A stretch of DNA of 64,000 nt from Pseudomonas cerasi (GTDB taxonomy: Bacteria > Pseudomonadota > Gammaproteobacteria > Pseudomonadales > Pseudomonadaceae). This document shows positions 43,419 to 51,432 of the stretch, in pieces. The stretch is from NCBI RefSeq assembly GCF_900074915.1, contig NZ_LT222319.1, forward strand, positions 5,573,501-5,637,500. Reading direction: 5' to 3'. The notes under the pieces are model-generated. The model had not been told where the DNA came from and made no database searches. It saw only the letters and a list, made by a program, of their open reading frames with translations. Position numbers and translations under genes: made by a program. Every line of letters begins with the position of its first letter. Positions within the stretch are counted from its first letter, which is position 1.

Positions 43419-45494
43419 ATGAGCGAGCTTTCCAGGGTCTCGGTCACGGCGCTCAAGGGTGTCGGCGAAGCGATGGCAGAAAAGCTGGCCAAGGTCGGGC
43501 TGGAAACCCTGCAGGACGTGCTGTTCCATCTGCCGCTGCGTTATCAGGACCGCACGCGCATCGTACCGATCGGTGCGTTGCGTCCTGGTCAGGATGCCGT
43601 CATCGAAGGCGTGGTCAGCGGTGCCGATGTGGTGATGGGCAAGCGTCGCAGTCTGCTGGTCCGGCTGGGCGACGGCACCGGAGTCGTCAGCCTGCGCTTC
43701 TACCACTTCAGCAACGCCCAGAAAGAAAGCATGAAGCGTGGCACGCACCTGCGTTGCTTCGGCGAAGCGCGTCCCGGAGCTTCCGGACTGGAAATCTATC
43801 ACCCGGAATATCGGGCGATTACCGGTGATGAGCCCGCGCCCGTCGAACAGACCCTCACGCCGATCTACCCGACGACCGAAGGCCTGACCCAACAGCGTCT
43901 GCGCCAGTTGTGCCAGCAGAGCCTGGCGATGCTCGGCCCCAAAAGTCTGCCGGACTGGCTGCCTGACGAGCTGGCCCGCGATTATCAGCTGGCGCCGCTG
44001 GATGATGCGATCCGGTACCTGCATCACCCCCCCGCCGATGCCGACGTGGAGGAGCTCGCCCTCGGGCATCACTGGGCGCAGCACCGGCTGGCGTTCGAAG
44101 AACTGCTGACTCACCAGCTTTCCCAGCAGCGCCTGCGTGAAAGCCTGCGTTCACAGCGCGCACCGGCATTGCCCGTTGCGAAAAAGCTGCCGAAACAGTT
44201 TCTCGCCAACCTCGGCTTTGCCCCCACCGGCGCGCAGCAGCGTGTCGGCAAGGAAGTGGCCTATGACCTCAGTCAACCCGAGCCGATGCTGCGGCTTATT
44301 CAGGGCGATGTGGGGTCGGGCAAGACCGTGGTCGCCGCGCTGGCAGCCTTGCAAGCACTGGAAGCAGGTTATCAAGTGGCGCTGATGGCGCCCACCGAGA
44401 TTCTCGCCGAGCAGCACTACATCAACTTCCAGCGCTGGCTCGAGCCCTTGGGCGTGGGCGTGGCATGGCTGGCGGGCAAGCTCAAGGGCAAGGCGCGCGT
44501 TGCGTCTCTGGAGCAGATCGCCGGTGGCACACCCATGGTGGTCGGCACCCATGCGCTGTTTCAGGACGAAGTGCAGTTCAAGAACCTGGCGCTGGTGATC
44601 ATCGACGAGCAACACCGGTTCGGCGTGCAGCAACGCCTGGCGCTGCGCAAAAAAGGGGTTGGCGGTCTGATGTGCCCGCATCAGTTGATCATGACTGCCA
44701 CACCGATCCCGCGCACGCTGGCGATGAGCGCCTACGCCGATCTGGACACGTCGATCCTCGACGAACTGCCGCCGGGCCGGACGCCAGTCAATACCGTGCT
44801 GGTTGCCGATAGCCGCCGCCTGGAAGTCGTTGAGCGGGTGCGCGCCGCCTGCGCAGAAGGTCGCCAGGCCTATTGGGTGTGCACGCTGATCGAAGAATCC
44901 GAAGAGCTGACCTGCAAGGCCGCTGAAACCACGTACGAAGAATTGAGCAGTGCGTTGGGTGACGTGCGCGTCGGACTGATTCACGGGCGCATGAAGCCCG
45001 CAGAAAAAGCCGCGATCATGGCCGAGTTCAAGCAAGGTGCACTGCAATTGCTGGTGGCGACGACGGTCATCGAAGTCGGTGTCGACGTGCCGAACTCCAG
45101 TCTGATGATCATCGAGAACCCCGAGCGCCTCGGCTTGGCGCAACTGCACCAGCTACGCGGCCGCGTCGGGCGCGGCAGCGCGGTGAGTCATTGTGTGCTG
45201 CTCTACCATCCGCCGCTTTCACAGATCGGAAGGCAACGACTGGGCATCATGCGCGAAACCAACGATGGTTTCGTCATCGCCGAAAAAGACCTCGAACTGC
45301 GTGGCCCCGGTGAGATGCTCGGCACCCGACAAACGGGCCTTCTGCAATTCAAGGTCGCCGACCTGATGCGTGACGCGGACCTGCTGCCGGCCGTACGCGA
45401 CGCGGCTCAGGCCCTGTTGGAGCGCTGGCCCCAACATGTCAGCCCCCTGCTCGACAGATGGCTGCGTCATGGCCAGCAGTATGGCCAGGTGTGA
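43419..45494 (+). CDS. recG: ATP-dependent DNA helicase RecG
   Basis: The 691-residue protein has an N-terminal wedge domain (LSRVSVTALKGVGEAMAEKL and an OB fold) and superfamily 2 helicase motifs: LIQGDVGSGKTVVAALAALQ (Walker A), VIIDEQHRFGVQQR (DEQH), MTATPIPRTLAMS and HQLRGRVGRGSAVSHCVL. It remodels stalled replication forks and branch-migrates Holliday junctions. Length is close to the E. coli protein (693). Confidence 0.97.
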   Translation: MSELSRVSVTALKGVGEAMAEKLAKVGLETLQDVLFHLPLRYQDRTRIVPIGALRPGQDAVIEGVVSGADVVMGKRRSLLVRLGDGTGVVSLRFYHFSNAQKESMKRGTHLRCFGEARPGASGLEIYHPEYRAITGDEPAPVEQTLTPIYPTTEGLTQQRLRQLCQQSLAMLGPKSLPDWLPDELARDYQLAPLDDAIRYLHHPPADADVEELALGHHWAQHRLAFEELLTHQLSQQRLRESLRSQRAPALPVAKKLPKQFLANLGFAPTGAQQRVGKEVAYDLSQPEPMLRLIQGDVGSGKTVVAALAALQALEAGYQVALMAPTEILAEQHYINFQRWLEPLGVGVAWLAGKLKGKARVASLEQIAGGTPMVVGTHALFQDEVQFKNLALVIIDEQHRFGVQQRLALRKKGVGGLMCPHQLIMTATPIPRTLAMSAYADLDTSILDELPPGRTPVNTVLVADSRRLEVVERVRAACAEGRQAYWVCTLIEESEELTCKAAETTYEELSSALGDVRVGLIHGRMKPAEKAAIMAEFKQGALQLLVATTVIEVGVDVPNSSLMIIENPERLGLAQLHQLRGRVGRGSAVSHCVLLYHPPLSQIGRQRLGIMRETNDGFVIAEKDLELRGPGEMLGTRQTGLLQFKVADLMRDADLLPAVRDAAQALLERWPQHVSPLLDRWLRHGQQYGQV

Positions 45495-45580
45495 TGCAGG
45501 CTACGCTTTATAAACCGCGTGCGACCCAAATCGAATAACGTGGTTATACTTCAGAAAATGTAGGAATTTGGACATAGCTC

Positions 45581-46978
45581 ATGACAGAAGTCGCCCACGT
45601 CAATGATCCGCACCATGCGCCGCCGGTAATCCGACAGCTGCTTGAAAAATTGGCTATCAGCTACAACGAAGTCGTGGACGAAAAGAACCTCCCTCCAGCG
45701 CGCAAGGTGCAGGCCGTGCTGGTCGAGGATGCTGTCGGTGCGTTGCTTATCCTGTTTCCGCAAAGCCAGTTGCTCGACCTCTCCCGCATCACCGAGCTGA
45801 CCGGCCGCCAACTGACCGCTGTGCCGCATGATCGCTTGCAGCGCATGCTCACCAAGCACAACCTGCAAGTGCTGCCGGGGGTCCCGGCACTGACTAGCTC
45901 ACCGTGCCTTTACGACAAACATCTGCTGGACGAGCCCATGCTGCTGGTGGGCTCGGGCGAGCCAGGCGTGCTGCTGGAAATCAGCAATGATGCGTTCAAA
46001 GTCATGGTGAACAAGGCCAGTGCGGCGAACTTCGGCGAGCCGCTGGCGAAGATTCATCCCAATCTTGATCGTCCTCACGACGATCCGGCAGAAATCACCC
46101 AAGCCATGCATGTCTTCACGGCGCGCCGCATCCAGCAGCGCCTGGAAGCGACTCTGGAGATTCCACCGCTGGCCGGCACTGCGCAGAAAATCATCAAACT
46201 GCGTGTCGACCCTGACGCAACCATCGATGACATCACCGGCGTCGTCGAAACCGATCCTGCGCTGGCCGCTCAGGTCGTCAGCTGGGCCGCTTCGCCGTAT
46301 TACGCGTCGACCGGCAAGATTCGCTCTGTCGAAGACGCAATCATCCGTGTACTGGGCTTCGATCTGGTGATCAATCTGGCGCTGGGCCTTGCATTGGGTA
46401 AAACCCTGAGCCTGCCCAAGGATCAGCCGCAACAGACCACGCCGTACTGGCAGCAATCCATTTACACCGCTGCCGTCATCGAAGGCCTGACCCGCGCCAT
46501 TCCGCGCGCCAGCCGTCCGGAGGGTGGCCTGAGCTACCTCGCCGGTTTGCTGCACAACTTCGGTTACCTGCTGCTGGCGCACGTGTTTCCACCGCACTTC
46601 ACCCTGATTTGCCGCCAACTGGAAGTGAACCCGCATTTGCACCACAGCTTTATCGAACAGCACCTGCTGGGCATCAGCCGCGAGCAGATCGGGGCGTGGT
46701 TGATGCGCTACTGGGACATGCCGGATGAGCTCGCCATCGCATTGCGTTTCCAGCACGACCCGCACTACAAGGGTGAGCATCACGTCTATGCCAACCTGGT
46801 CTATCTGGCGGTGCGACTGCTGCGAGCCAACGGTATCGGCTCCGGTCCCGAACAGGATATCCCGGACGAACTGTTCGAACGCCTGGGCCTGACCCGCGAC
46901 AAGGCCAACGAATCGGTGAAAAAGGTGCTCGAGGCCGAGGTGCTGCTGCGCGAACTGGCGTCACAGTTCAGCAAGTAA
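45581..46978 (+). CDS. YbaK-like domain fused to an HDOD domain
   Basis: The 465-residue protein has two parts. Residues 1 to about 150 resemble the aminoacyl-tRNA deacylase (YbaK/ProX) fold: YNEVVDEKNLPPARKVQAVL and LTGRQLTAVPHDRLQRML. Residues about 185-400 form an HDOD domain (LEIPPLAGTAQKIIKLRVDP ... AQVVSWAASPYYASTGKIRS ... LAGLLHNFGYLLLAHVFPPH). HDOD proteins have an HD-like fold, mostly without phosphohydrolase activity, and act in signalling. The role of this fusion is unknown. It follows recG in an order conserved in pseudomonads. Confidence 0.85.
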   Translation: MTEVAHVNDPHHAPPVIRQLLEKLAISYNEVVDEKNLPPARKVQAVLVEDAVGALLILFPQSQLLDLSRITELTGRQLTAVPHDRLQRMLTKHNLQVLPGVPALTSSPCLYDKHLLDEPMLLVGSGEPGVLLEISNDAFKVMVNKASAANFGEPLAKIHPNLDRPHDDPAEITQAMHVFTARRIQQRLEATLEIPPLAGTAQKIIKLRVDPDATIDDITGVVETDPALAAQVVSWAASPYYASTGKIRSVEDAIIRVLGFDLVINLALGLALGKTLSLPKDQPQQTTPYWQQSIYTAAVIEGLTRAIPRASRPEGGLSYLAGLLHNFGYLLLAHVFPPHFTLICRQLEVNPHLHHSFIEQHLLGISREQIGAWLMRYWDMPDELAIALRFQHDPHYKGEHHVYANLVYLAVRLLRANGIGSGPEQDIPDELFERLGLTRDKANESVKKVLEAEVLLRELASQFSK

Positions 46979-47040
46979 CCTGCGGATGTAACGTACGAAT
47001 AGTGCCGAAGGCTCCGGCCTTGGCACTCTCCCCTCGAACC

Positions 47041-47431
47041 TTAGAAAGGCTCGCCTTCAACCCCCGGCAGGTCCTCATCCAGGCGTAGCCATGGAAGCCG
47101 GTTCTCTATCCAGATGTGTCGAGAGGGCGCAGCCAGCTCAGGTTGGTCAAGCGTCGCAATGGTGACGTCGATCTCGTCCGGGCTGTTGCGCGTGAACAAC
47201 GCCAGCTGAGCGCCGCACTTGCCGCAGAAATAGCGGACGCAGCTGGGTGCAGAGTCATAAGCCTGTCAGCCACGTGAACGACGCCAGCGGCACACTTATC
47301 CAGTTGACGACCGTTGCACCCGAGGTGCGTCGACAGATGGAGCAATGACAGTGAGCGATGTCCCGCAACGGCGCATCGAACTGATAACGCAGCCCGCCGC
47401 AATGGCAGCTACCCGAGTGTATATCGCTCAT
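47041..47431 (-). pseudogene. GFA (glutathione-dependent formaldehyde-activating-like) protein, frameshifted
   Basis: The ATG ending at 47431 opens MSDIHSGSCHCGGLRYQFDA and continues to HCHCSICRRTSG, the zinc-binding cysteines of the GFA family. The frame ends at a TGA at 47256-47258 just after ...FTWLTG. The rest of the protein (YDSAPSCVRYFCGKCGAQLA ... LDEDLPGVEGEPF) continues in another frame to a stop at 47041. The total of 391 bp is 3n+1, so a small indel near 47256-47268 (loss of 2 or 8 bases, or gain of 1) has broken it. The function of GFA proteins is mostly unproven despite the name. Confidence 0.82.
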
Positions 47432-47727
47432 CCGTGCTTCTCCCGTTCATGCCCATAATCCCTGTGACAATAAAATTCCGGCAACTGCCGAATGAAAGCT
47501 CGGTGAAAGCTTGGCCAATTAGCATCAGCTCACTTCCGGCAAAAAGACCGGTTAGCCAGGAACGGACTCCAAGGTGTTTCAGGCCCAATTAACAACAATA
47601 ATGGTGATTCCGATGCTTGCTGACTTCTCGCTCCACACTCTCCTTGCGCCCCCACTCCACGTACCGATCTGCTGAGCTGACTCGTTCATTTCACGTTCTG
47701 TAGCCGTATGACGTCTGGAGTATTCCC
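47432..47727. other. Leader region of the citrate transporter gene
   Basis: This 296-bp stretch holds no annotated gene. It contains AACAACAA (47591-47598), matching the A-rich Hfq/Crc target pattern AANAANAA, two bases before a 24-codon open frame (47601-47675, MVIPMLADFSLHTLLAPPLH, then VPIC). No ribosome site precedes that frame. Neither is proven to act on the downstream gene. Confidence 0.35.
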
Positions 47728-49035
47728 ATGCTGACTTTCCTTGGCTTTGCCATGGTTATTGCGTTCATGTACCTGATCATGAGCAAGCGCCTGACTGCGC
47801 TGATCGCACTGATCCTGGTTCCGATCATCTTCGCCCTGTTCGGTGGCTTCGCGTCGCAGATCGGTCCGATGATGCTGGCAGGTATCACCAAGCTGGCGCC
47901 GACCGGCGTGATGCTGATGTTCGCCATTCTGTACTTTGCGCTGATGATCGACTCCGGCCTGTTCGACCCGGCCGTGCGCAAGATCCTGAAAATGGTCAAG
48001 GGCGACCCGATGCGCATTTCGGTCGGCACCGCCGTGCTGGCGCTGGTGGTGTCCCTCGACGGTGACGGCGCGACCACCTACATGATCTGCGTTGCCGCCA
48101 TGCTGCCGCTGTACAGCCGCGTGGGCATGAGCCCGCGCATCATGGCCGGCCTGATCATTCTGGCCGGCGGCGTGATGAACATGACCCCCTGGGGCGGCCC
48201 GACCGCTCGTGCGGCCAGCGCCCTGCACGTCGATGCCTCCGACATCTTTGTACCGATGATCCCGGCCATGCTGGCAGGTGTGATCGCGATCCTGGCGATT
48301 GCCTACTTCTACGGCAAACGCGAACGTGCCCGACTGGGTGAACTGCACCTGCAGGGTGATGAAGTCGACCACAGCGAAATCAGCGTCTCGCAATTCCCTG
48401 ACGCGCGCCGTCCAAAGCTGATCTGGTTCAACGCCGCCCTGACCCTGGCACTGATGGTCGCCCTGATCATGGGCCTGCTGCCGCTGCCGGTCCTGTTCAT
48501 GATCGCGTTCAGTATCGCGATGATCATCAACTACCCGAACCTGCAGGACCAGAAGGACCGCGTATCGGCCCACGCCGGTAGCGTACTGGCGGTGGTCGGC
48601 CTGATCTTCGCCGCGGGGATCTTCACCGGCATCCTGTCCGGCACCGGCATGGTCGACGCAATGTCGAAAAGCCTGCTGGCCGTGATCCCGGATGCGCTGG
48701 GCCCGTACCTCGCCGTGATCACCGCGCTGGTGAGCATGCCGTTCACCTTCTTCATGTCCAACGACGCGTTCTACTACGGCGTACTGCCAGTGCTGTCCGA
48801 AGCTGCTGCCCACTACGGCATCAGCCCGGTGGAAATGGCCCGCGCCTCGATCGTCGGTCAGCCGGTCCACCTGCTCAGCCCGTTGGTGCCTTCGACCTAC
48901 CTGCTGGTGGCTCTGGCCGGTATCGAGTTCGGCGACCACCAGCGCTTCACCCTGAAATGGGCGATTCTGGTGTGCATGTGCATCCTGGTTGCCGCGCTGC
49001 TGATGGGGATCTTCCCGCTTTATAGCAGCATGTAA
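47728..49035 (+). CDS. CitMHS-family citrate:cation transporter
   Basis: The 435-residue membrane protein has about 11-12 hydrophobic segments. LDGDGATTYMICVAAMLPLY, GGVMNMTPWGGPTARAASAL and the C-terminal VGQPVHLLSPLVPSTYLLVA mark the CitMHS family, which imports metal-citrate complexes with protons. It starts at 47728 with CTGGAG upstream and ends before a strong terminator. No two-component regulator gene lies next to it. Confidence 0.9.
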   Translation: MLTFLGFAMVIAFMYLIMSKRLTALIALILVPIIFALFGGFASQIGPMMLAGITKLAPTGVMLMFAILYFALMIDSGLFDPAVRKILKMVKGDPMRISVGTAVLALVVSLDGDGATTYMICVAAMLPLYSRVGMSPRIMAGLIILAGGVMNMTPWGGPTARAASALHVDASDIFVPMIPAMLAGVIAILAIAYFYGKRERARLGELHLQGDEVDHSEISVSQFPDARRPKLIWFNAALTLALMVALIMGLLPLPVLFMIAFSIAMIINYPNLQDQKDRVSAHAGSVLAVVGLIFAAGIFTGILSGTGMVDAMSKSLLAVIPDALGPYLAVITALVSMPFTFFMSNDAFYYGVLPVLSEAAAHYGISPVEMARASIVGQPVHLLSPLVPSTYLLVALAGIEFGDHQRFTLKWAILVCMCILVAALLMGIFPLYSSM

Positions 49036-49056
49036 GCTTCTTTGGCTGACCCAAGG

Positions 49057-49091
49057 CTCGCCGTCGACTTGATCGTTGACGGCGAGTTTTT
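49057..49091 (+). terminator. Rho-independent terminator after the citrate transporter gene
   Basis: CTCGCCGTC and GACGGCGAG form a perfect stem with a 12-base loop and a following TTTTT, 21 bp after the stop codon. It also lies 12 bp downstream of the convergent comM fragment. Confidence 0.88.
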
Positions 49092-49103
49092 GCGTTTGGA
49101 CGG

Positions 49104-49756
49104 TCAATTGGTTGAGGGCCGATACTGCAACGCCTCGGCCAGATGGCTGCGGTTGATCGCATCCACCTGCTCCAGGTCCGCCAAAGTCCGCGCCACCTTC
49201 AGCAATCGATGCGCTGAGCGCAACGACAGGGTCAGACGCTCGCACGCCGTCTCCAGCCAGCTTTCATCGACACTGGACAGCGCGCAGTACTCACGCAGCC
49301 CCGGCAGATCGAGAAACGCATTGGCACAGCCCTGACGACGTTGCTGACGGTGTCTCGCCTCAGCGACCACAGCTGCGGCACTGGCGGTGTTTTCACTGGT
49401 GGTCGGGTCAGGGTTGAGGGCGGTAGCTTCGCGGGCGACGGTCAGGTGCAGGTCGATCCGGTCCAGCAGCGGGCCGGACAACTTGTTGCGATAGCGCTGC
49501 ACCTGCTCAGTGGAACAGCGGCAGCGCCCGGTCGGCTCACCGAGATAGCCACAGGGACACGGGTTCATCGCCGCCACCAACTGGAACCTCGCCGGAAAGC
49601 GCACGCGATCCCGCGCCCGGGAAATCACGATATGCCCGGACTCCAGCGGCTCGCGCAAAACCTCCAGCACGCGGCGGTCGAACTCCGGCAGCTCATCAAG
49701 GAATAGAACGCCGTGATGCGCCAACGTGATTTCGCCAGGTTGCGGACGACTGCCAC
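49104..49756 (-). pseudogene. comM: ComM/YifB Mg-chelatase-like protein, 3' fragment cut by a Tn7-like element
   Basis: About 217 codons remain of roughly 500. The fragment begins ...GSRPQPGEITLAHHGVLFLD and retains the Walker B region (GVLFLDELPEFDRRVLEVLR) and the C-terminal domain ending LAEALQYRPSTN. The N-terminal Lon-like domain and Walker A are missing. Similarity stops at 49756, where the transposon end begins. ComM is an AAA+ helicase that aids branch migration in natural transformation. The first ATG in the fragment gives 206 residues that cannot bind ATP. The 5' part is nowhere else in the window. Confidence 0.85.
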
Positions 49757-49888
49757 TGTCGGCTTCCGAAATAGCTGCAAACCAGCTACGCTCAGAGCCT
49801 TAGAGCTTCGTTTTGAGTTTCCTAAATAAGTGCAAAATATTTTTTAATTAGATGCTACGGGATCGAGAATGAGTGGAAATAGCTGCAA
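49757..49888. mobile_element. End of a Tn7-like transposon inserted in comM
   Basis: The junction with comM is followed by TGTCGGCTTCCGAAATAGC; Tn7-family ends begin with TGT. The 13-mer GAAATAGCTGCAA occurs at 49768-49780 and again, exactly, at 49876-49888, as expected for repeated TnsB binding sites near such an end. The second copy overlaps the first codons of tnsA. GCCAC (49752-49756) would be the 5-bp target copy, but the partner end is absent, so this cannot be confirmed. The stretch is AT-rich compared with its neighbours. Confidence 0.72.
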
Positions 49889-50555
49889 TCAGATTCAGCA
49901 GGTTCGACGCATCAAACCGACTCGACGTAGCGTCTCGGGAGTCATGCCCTTTCGCGGGGCCGGAGGAGTGCCCTTCGAGTCGTTGCTAGAGCGTGATTTC
50001 CTGAAGCGAATGAGGTTTTCCCACCGTGTTTTCTCGGTGGTGGCCCAGCCTTGTCAGATCGACTTCATTGACACATCCGGTCGTGCCCAGATCTACACCC
50101 CGGATTACCTCGTCTACTTCCATCAAGGTGACGTGAGTGCCAGTCAATTCATCCGGCCAATGTTGGTGGAAGTGAAGCCTGCCTATGAGTGGCGTAAAAA
50201 TTGGCGCGCCTGGATGGGCAAATGGAAAGCCGCGCGGCGCTATGCTCGCGAGCAGGGTTGGACATTTACCATTTATGACGAGTCCCGCATTCGGGGTCTT
50301 CCGCTAGACAACATCGTTTTTCTGGAGCGGTTCGAGCGTATGTCTTTCGATCAGGAGGACATCGACATGGTGCTGAAAACCGTCCGTGATATGGAGGTCG
50401 CGCCGGTGCATTACCTGTTGGCAAGGCACTTTGGCGGGCATTATCGGGGCAAAGGGGTTTCTCTACTTTGGCACCTGATCGCTGCTCGACAATTAGAGTG
50501 CGACATCATCGAACCGTTGGACGAGTACCTGGAGCTGTGGGTGCCTTCGCTATGA
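49869..50555 (+). CDS. tnsA: Tn7-like transposase endonuclease subunit TnsA
   Basis: The 228-residue protein has the TnsA N-terminal nuclease pattern: a glutamate in VPFESLLERDFLKRM (residues 34-48), the aspartate of IYTPDYLVYF (Asp79) and E-V-K at 101-103 in MLVEVKPAYEW. These form a PD-(D/E)xK active site that cuts the 5' ends of the transposon. The C-terminal part (VSLLWHLIAARQLECDIIEP) would contact TnsB/TnsC. It appears intact. The start is the ATG at 49869. It overlaps the tnsB remnant by ATGA, the usual operon layout. Confidence 0.82.
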   Translation: MSGNSCNQIQQVRRIKPTRRSVSGVMPFRGAGGVPFESLLERDFLKRMRFSHRVFSVVAQPCQIDFIDTSGRAQIYTPDYLVYFHQGDVSASQFIRPMLVEVKPAYEWRKNWRAWMGKWKAARRYAREQGWTFTIYDESRIRGLPLDNIVFLERFERMSFDQEDIDMVLKTVRDMEVAPVHYLLARHFGGHYRGKGVSLLWHLIAARQLECDIIEPLDEYLELWVPSL

Positions 50556-50633
50556 ATATTTATGACGTCGATACTGATGAACATTTGATTCCGTTTGAGC
50601 CAAGCAGGGCCCGAGTTACGATTGAGGTCGGGG
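50552..50633 (+). pseudogene. tnsB: tnsB, first 27 codons only, cut by the IS21 element
   Basis: An ATG overlapping the tnsA stop begins MNIYDVDTDEHLIPFEPSRA, then RVTIEVG, after which the sequence enters the IS end at 50634 and the frame stops within it (50656). By position this is the start of tnsB, the DDE transposase gene. The rest of tnsB, tnsC and cargo are missing from the window. Confidence 0.65.
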
Positions 50634-50794
50634 TGTTGGCGCTGATTGAAAACTGACCCACCCTGCCGATTGAAAATTGACCCAGGACGGATTGCTGATT
50701 TTTGCCCCAGCAATTGTGGATAAGCTTAGCAGCAGTGTTCCGATTGAAGACGCATCAAGCCCCACCGCATGCAGCAGGGCATTTATGGTGCGGA

Positions 50795-51432
50795 TCAAAA
50801 TGGCTCATCGTCCTCGATATCATTTCCGTCCTTTCGCTTTCGTTCGCGTGTTTTGATCTTTGTCTGGGCAGCCAATGTGCTGTGTTGTAGGCGGTAGGAC
50901 TCGTTGCCCGTTTCGACGATGTGGCAGTGGTGTGTCAGCCGATCCAGCAACGCGGTGGTCATCTTGGCGTCGCCAAACACACTCGACCATTCCGAGAAGC
51001 TCAGGTTGGTGGTGATGACCACGCTGGTGTGTTCGTACAGTTTGGACAGCAGGTGAAATAACAGGCCGTGATTCCGGATACAGCCAAGGCACTGGCCAGG
51101 TGTGTTTTCCCGGTGCCAGGGCCGCCGATGAACACGACATTCTGCGCGGTTTCAGTGAACGCCAAGCTGGATAGATCGCTGACCAGCCGGGCATCAGCGC
51201 TGGAAGCGCTGAAGTCAAAGCCAGCTAAGTCACGGTGCATGGGGAGTTTTGCCATGTTCATCTGATGATTCACCGAGCGCACCGCGCGATCCGCATGTTC
51301 CTGCTGAAGCAGATGTTCCAGCAGCCATTTCGATGAAGCCGTCGACGCTGTTCCTTGAGAGACCAGTTCTTCCCAAGCACTGGCCATGCCGTGCAGGCGC
51401 AGTTCTTTGAGTTCAGTCATTAGGTCACGCAT
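50795..51432 (-). pseudogene. istB: IstB transposition helper, internally deleted and frameshifted
   Basis: The start (ATGCGTGA overlap with istA) opens MRDLMTELKELRLHGMASAW and keeps the Walker A loop FIGGPGTGKTHLASALAVSG. At about 51066-51070 the sequence jumps from ...SGIT to LLFHLLSKLYEHTSVVITTN in another frame, and then continues to ...NDIEDDEPF. The segment between, normally about 40-60 residues with Walker B (DELGY), is missing. The remaining 638 bp is 3n+2. IstB is the AAA+ ATPase needed for efficient IS21 transposition, so this copy is probably immobile on its own. Confidence 0.82.

Noticed and set aside
47686..49245. 519-codon frame opposite the citrate transporter gene
   Set aside because: His/Gln/Arg-rich composition typical of antisense frames of membrane proteins; no domain.
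50468..50656. 62-codon frame starting inside tnsA
   Set aside because: Only its part from 50552 is plausible as coding (tnsB start); the rest is an out-of-frame reading of tnsA and the last codons belong to the IS.
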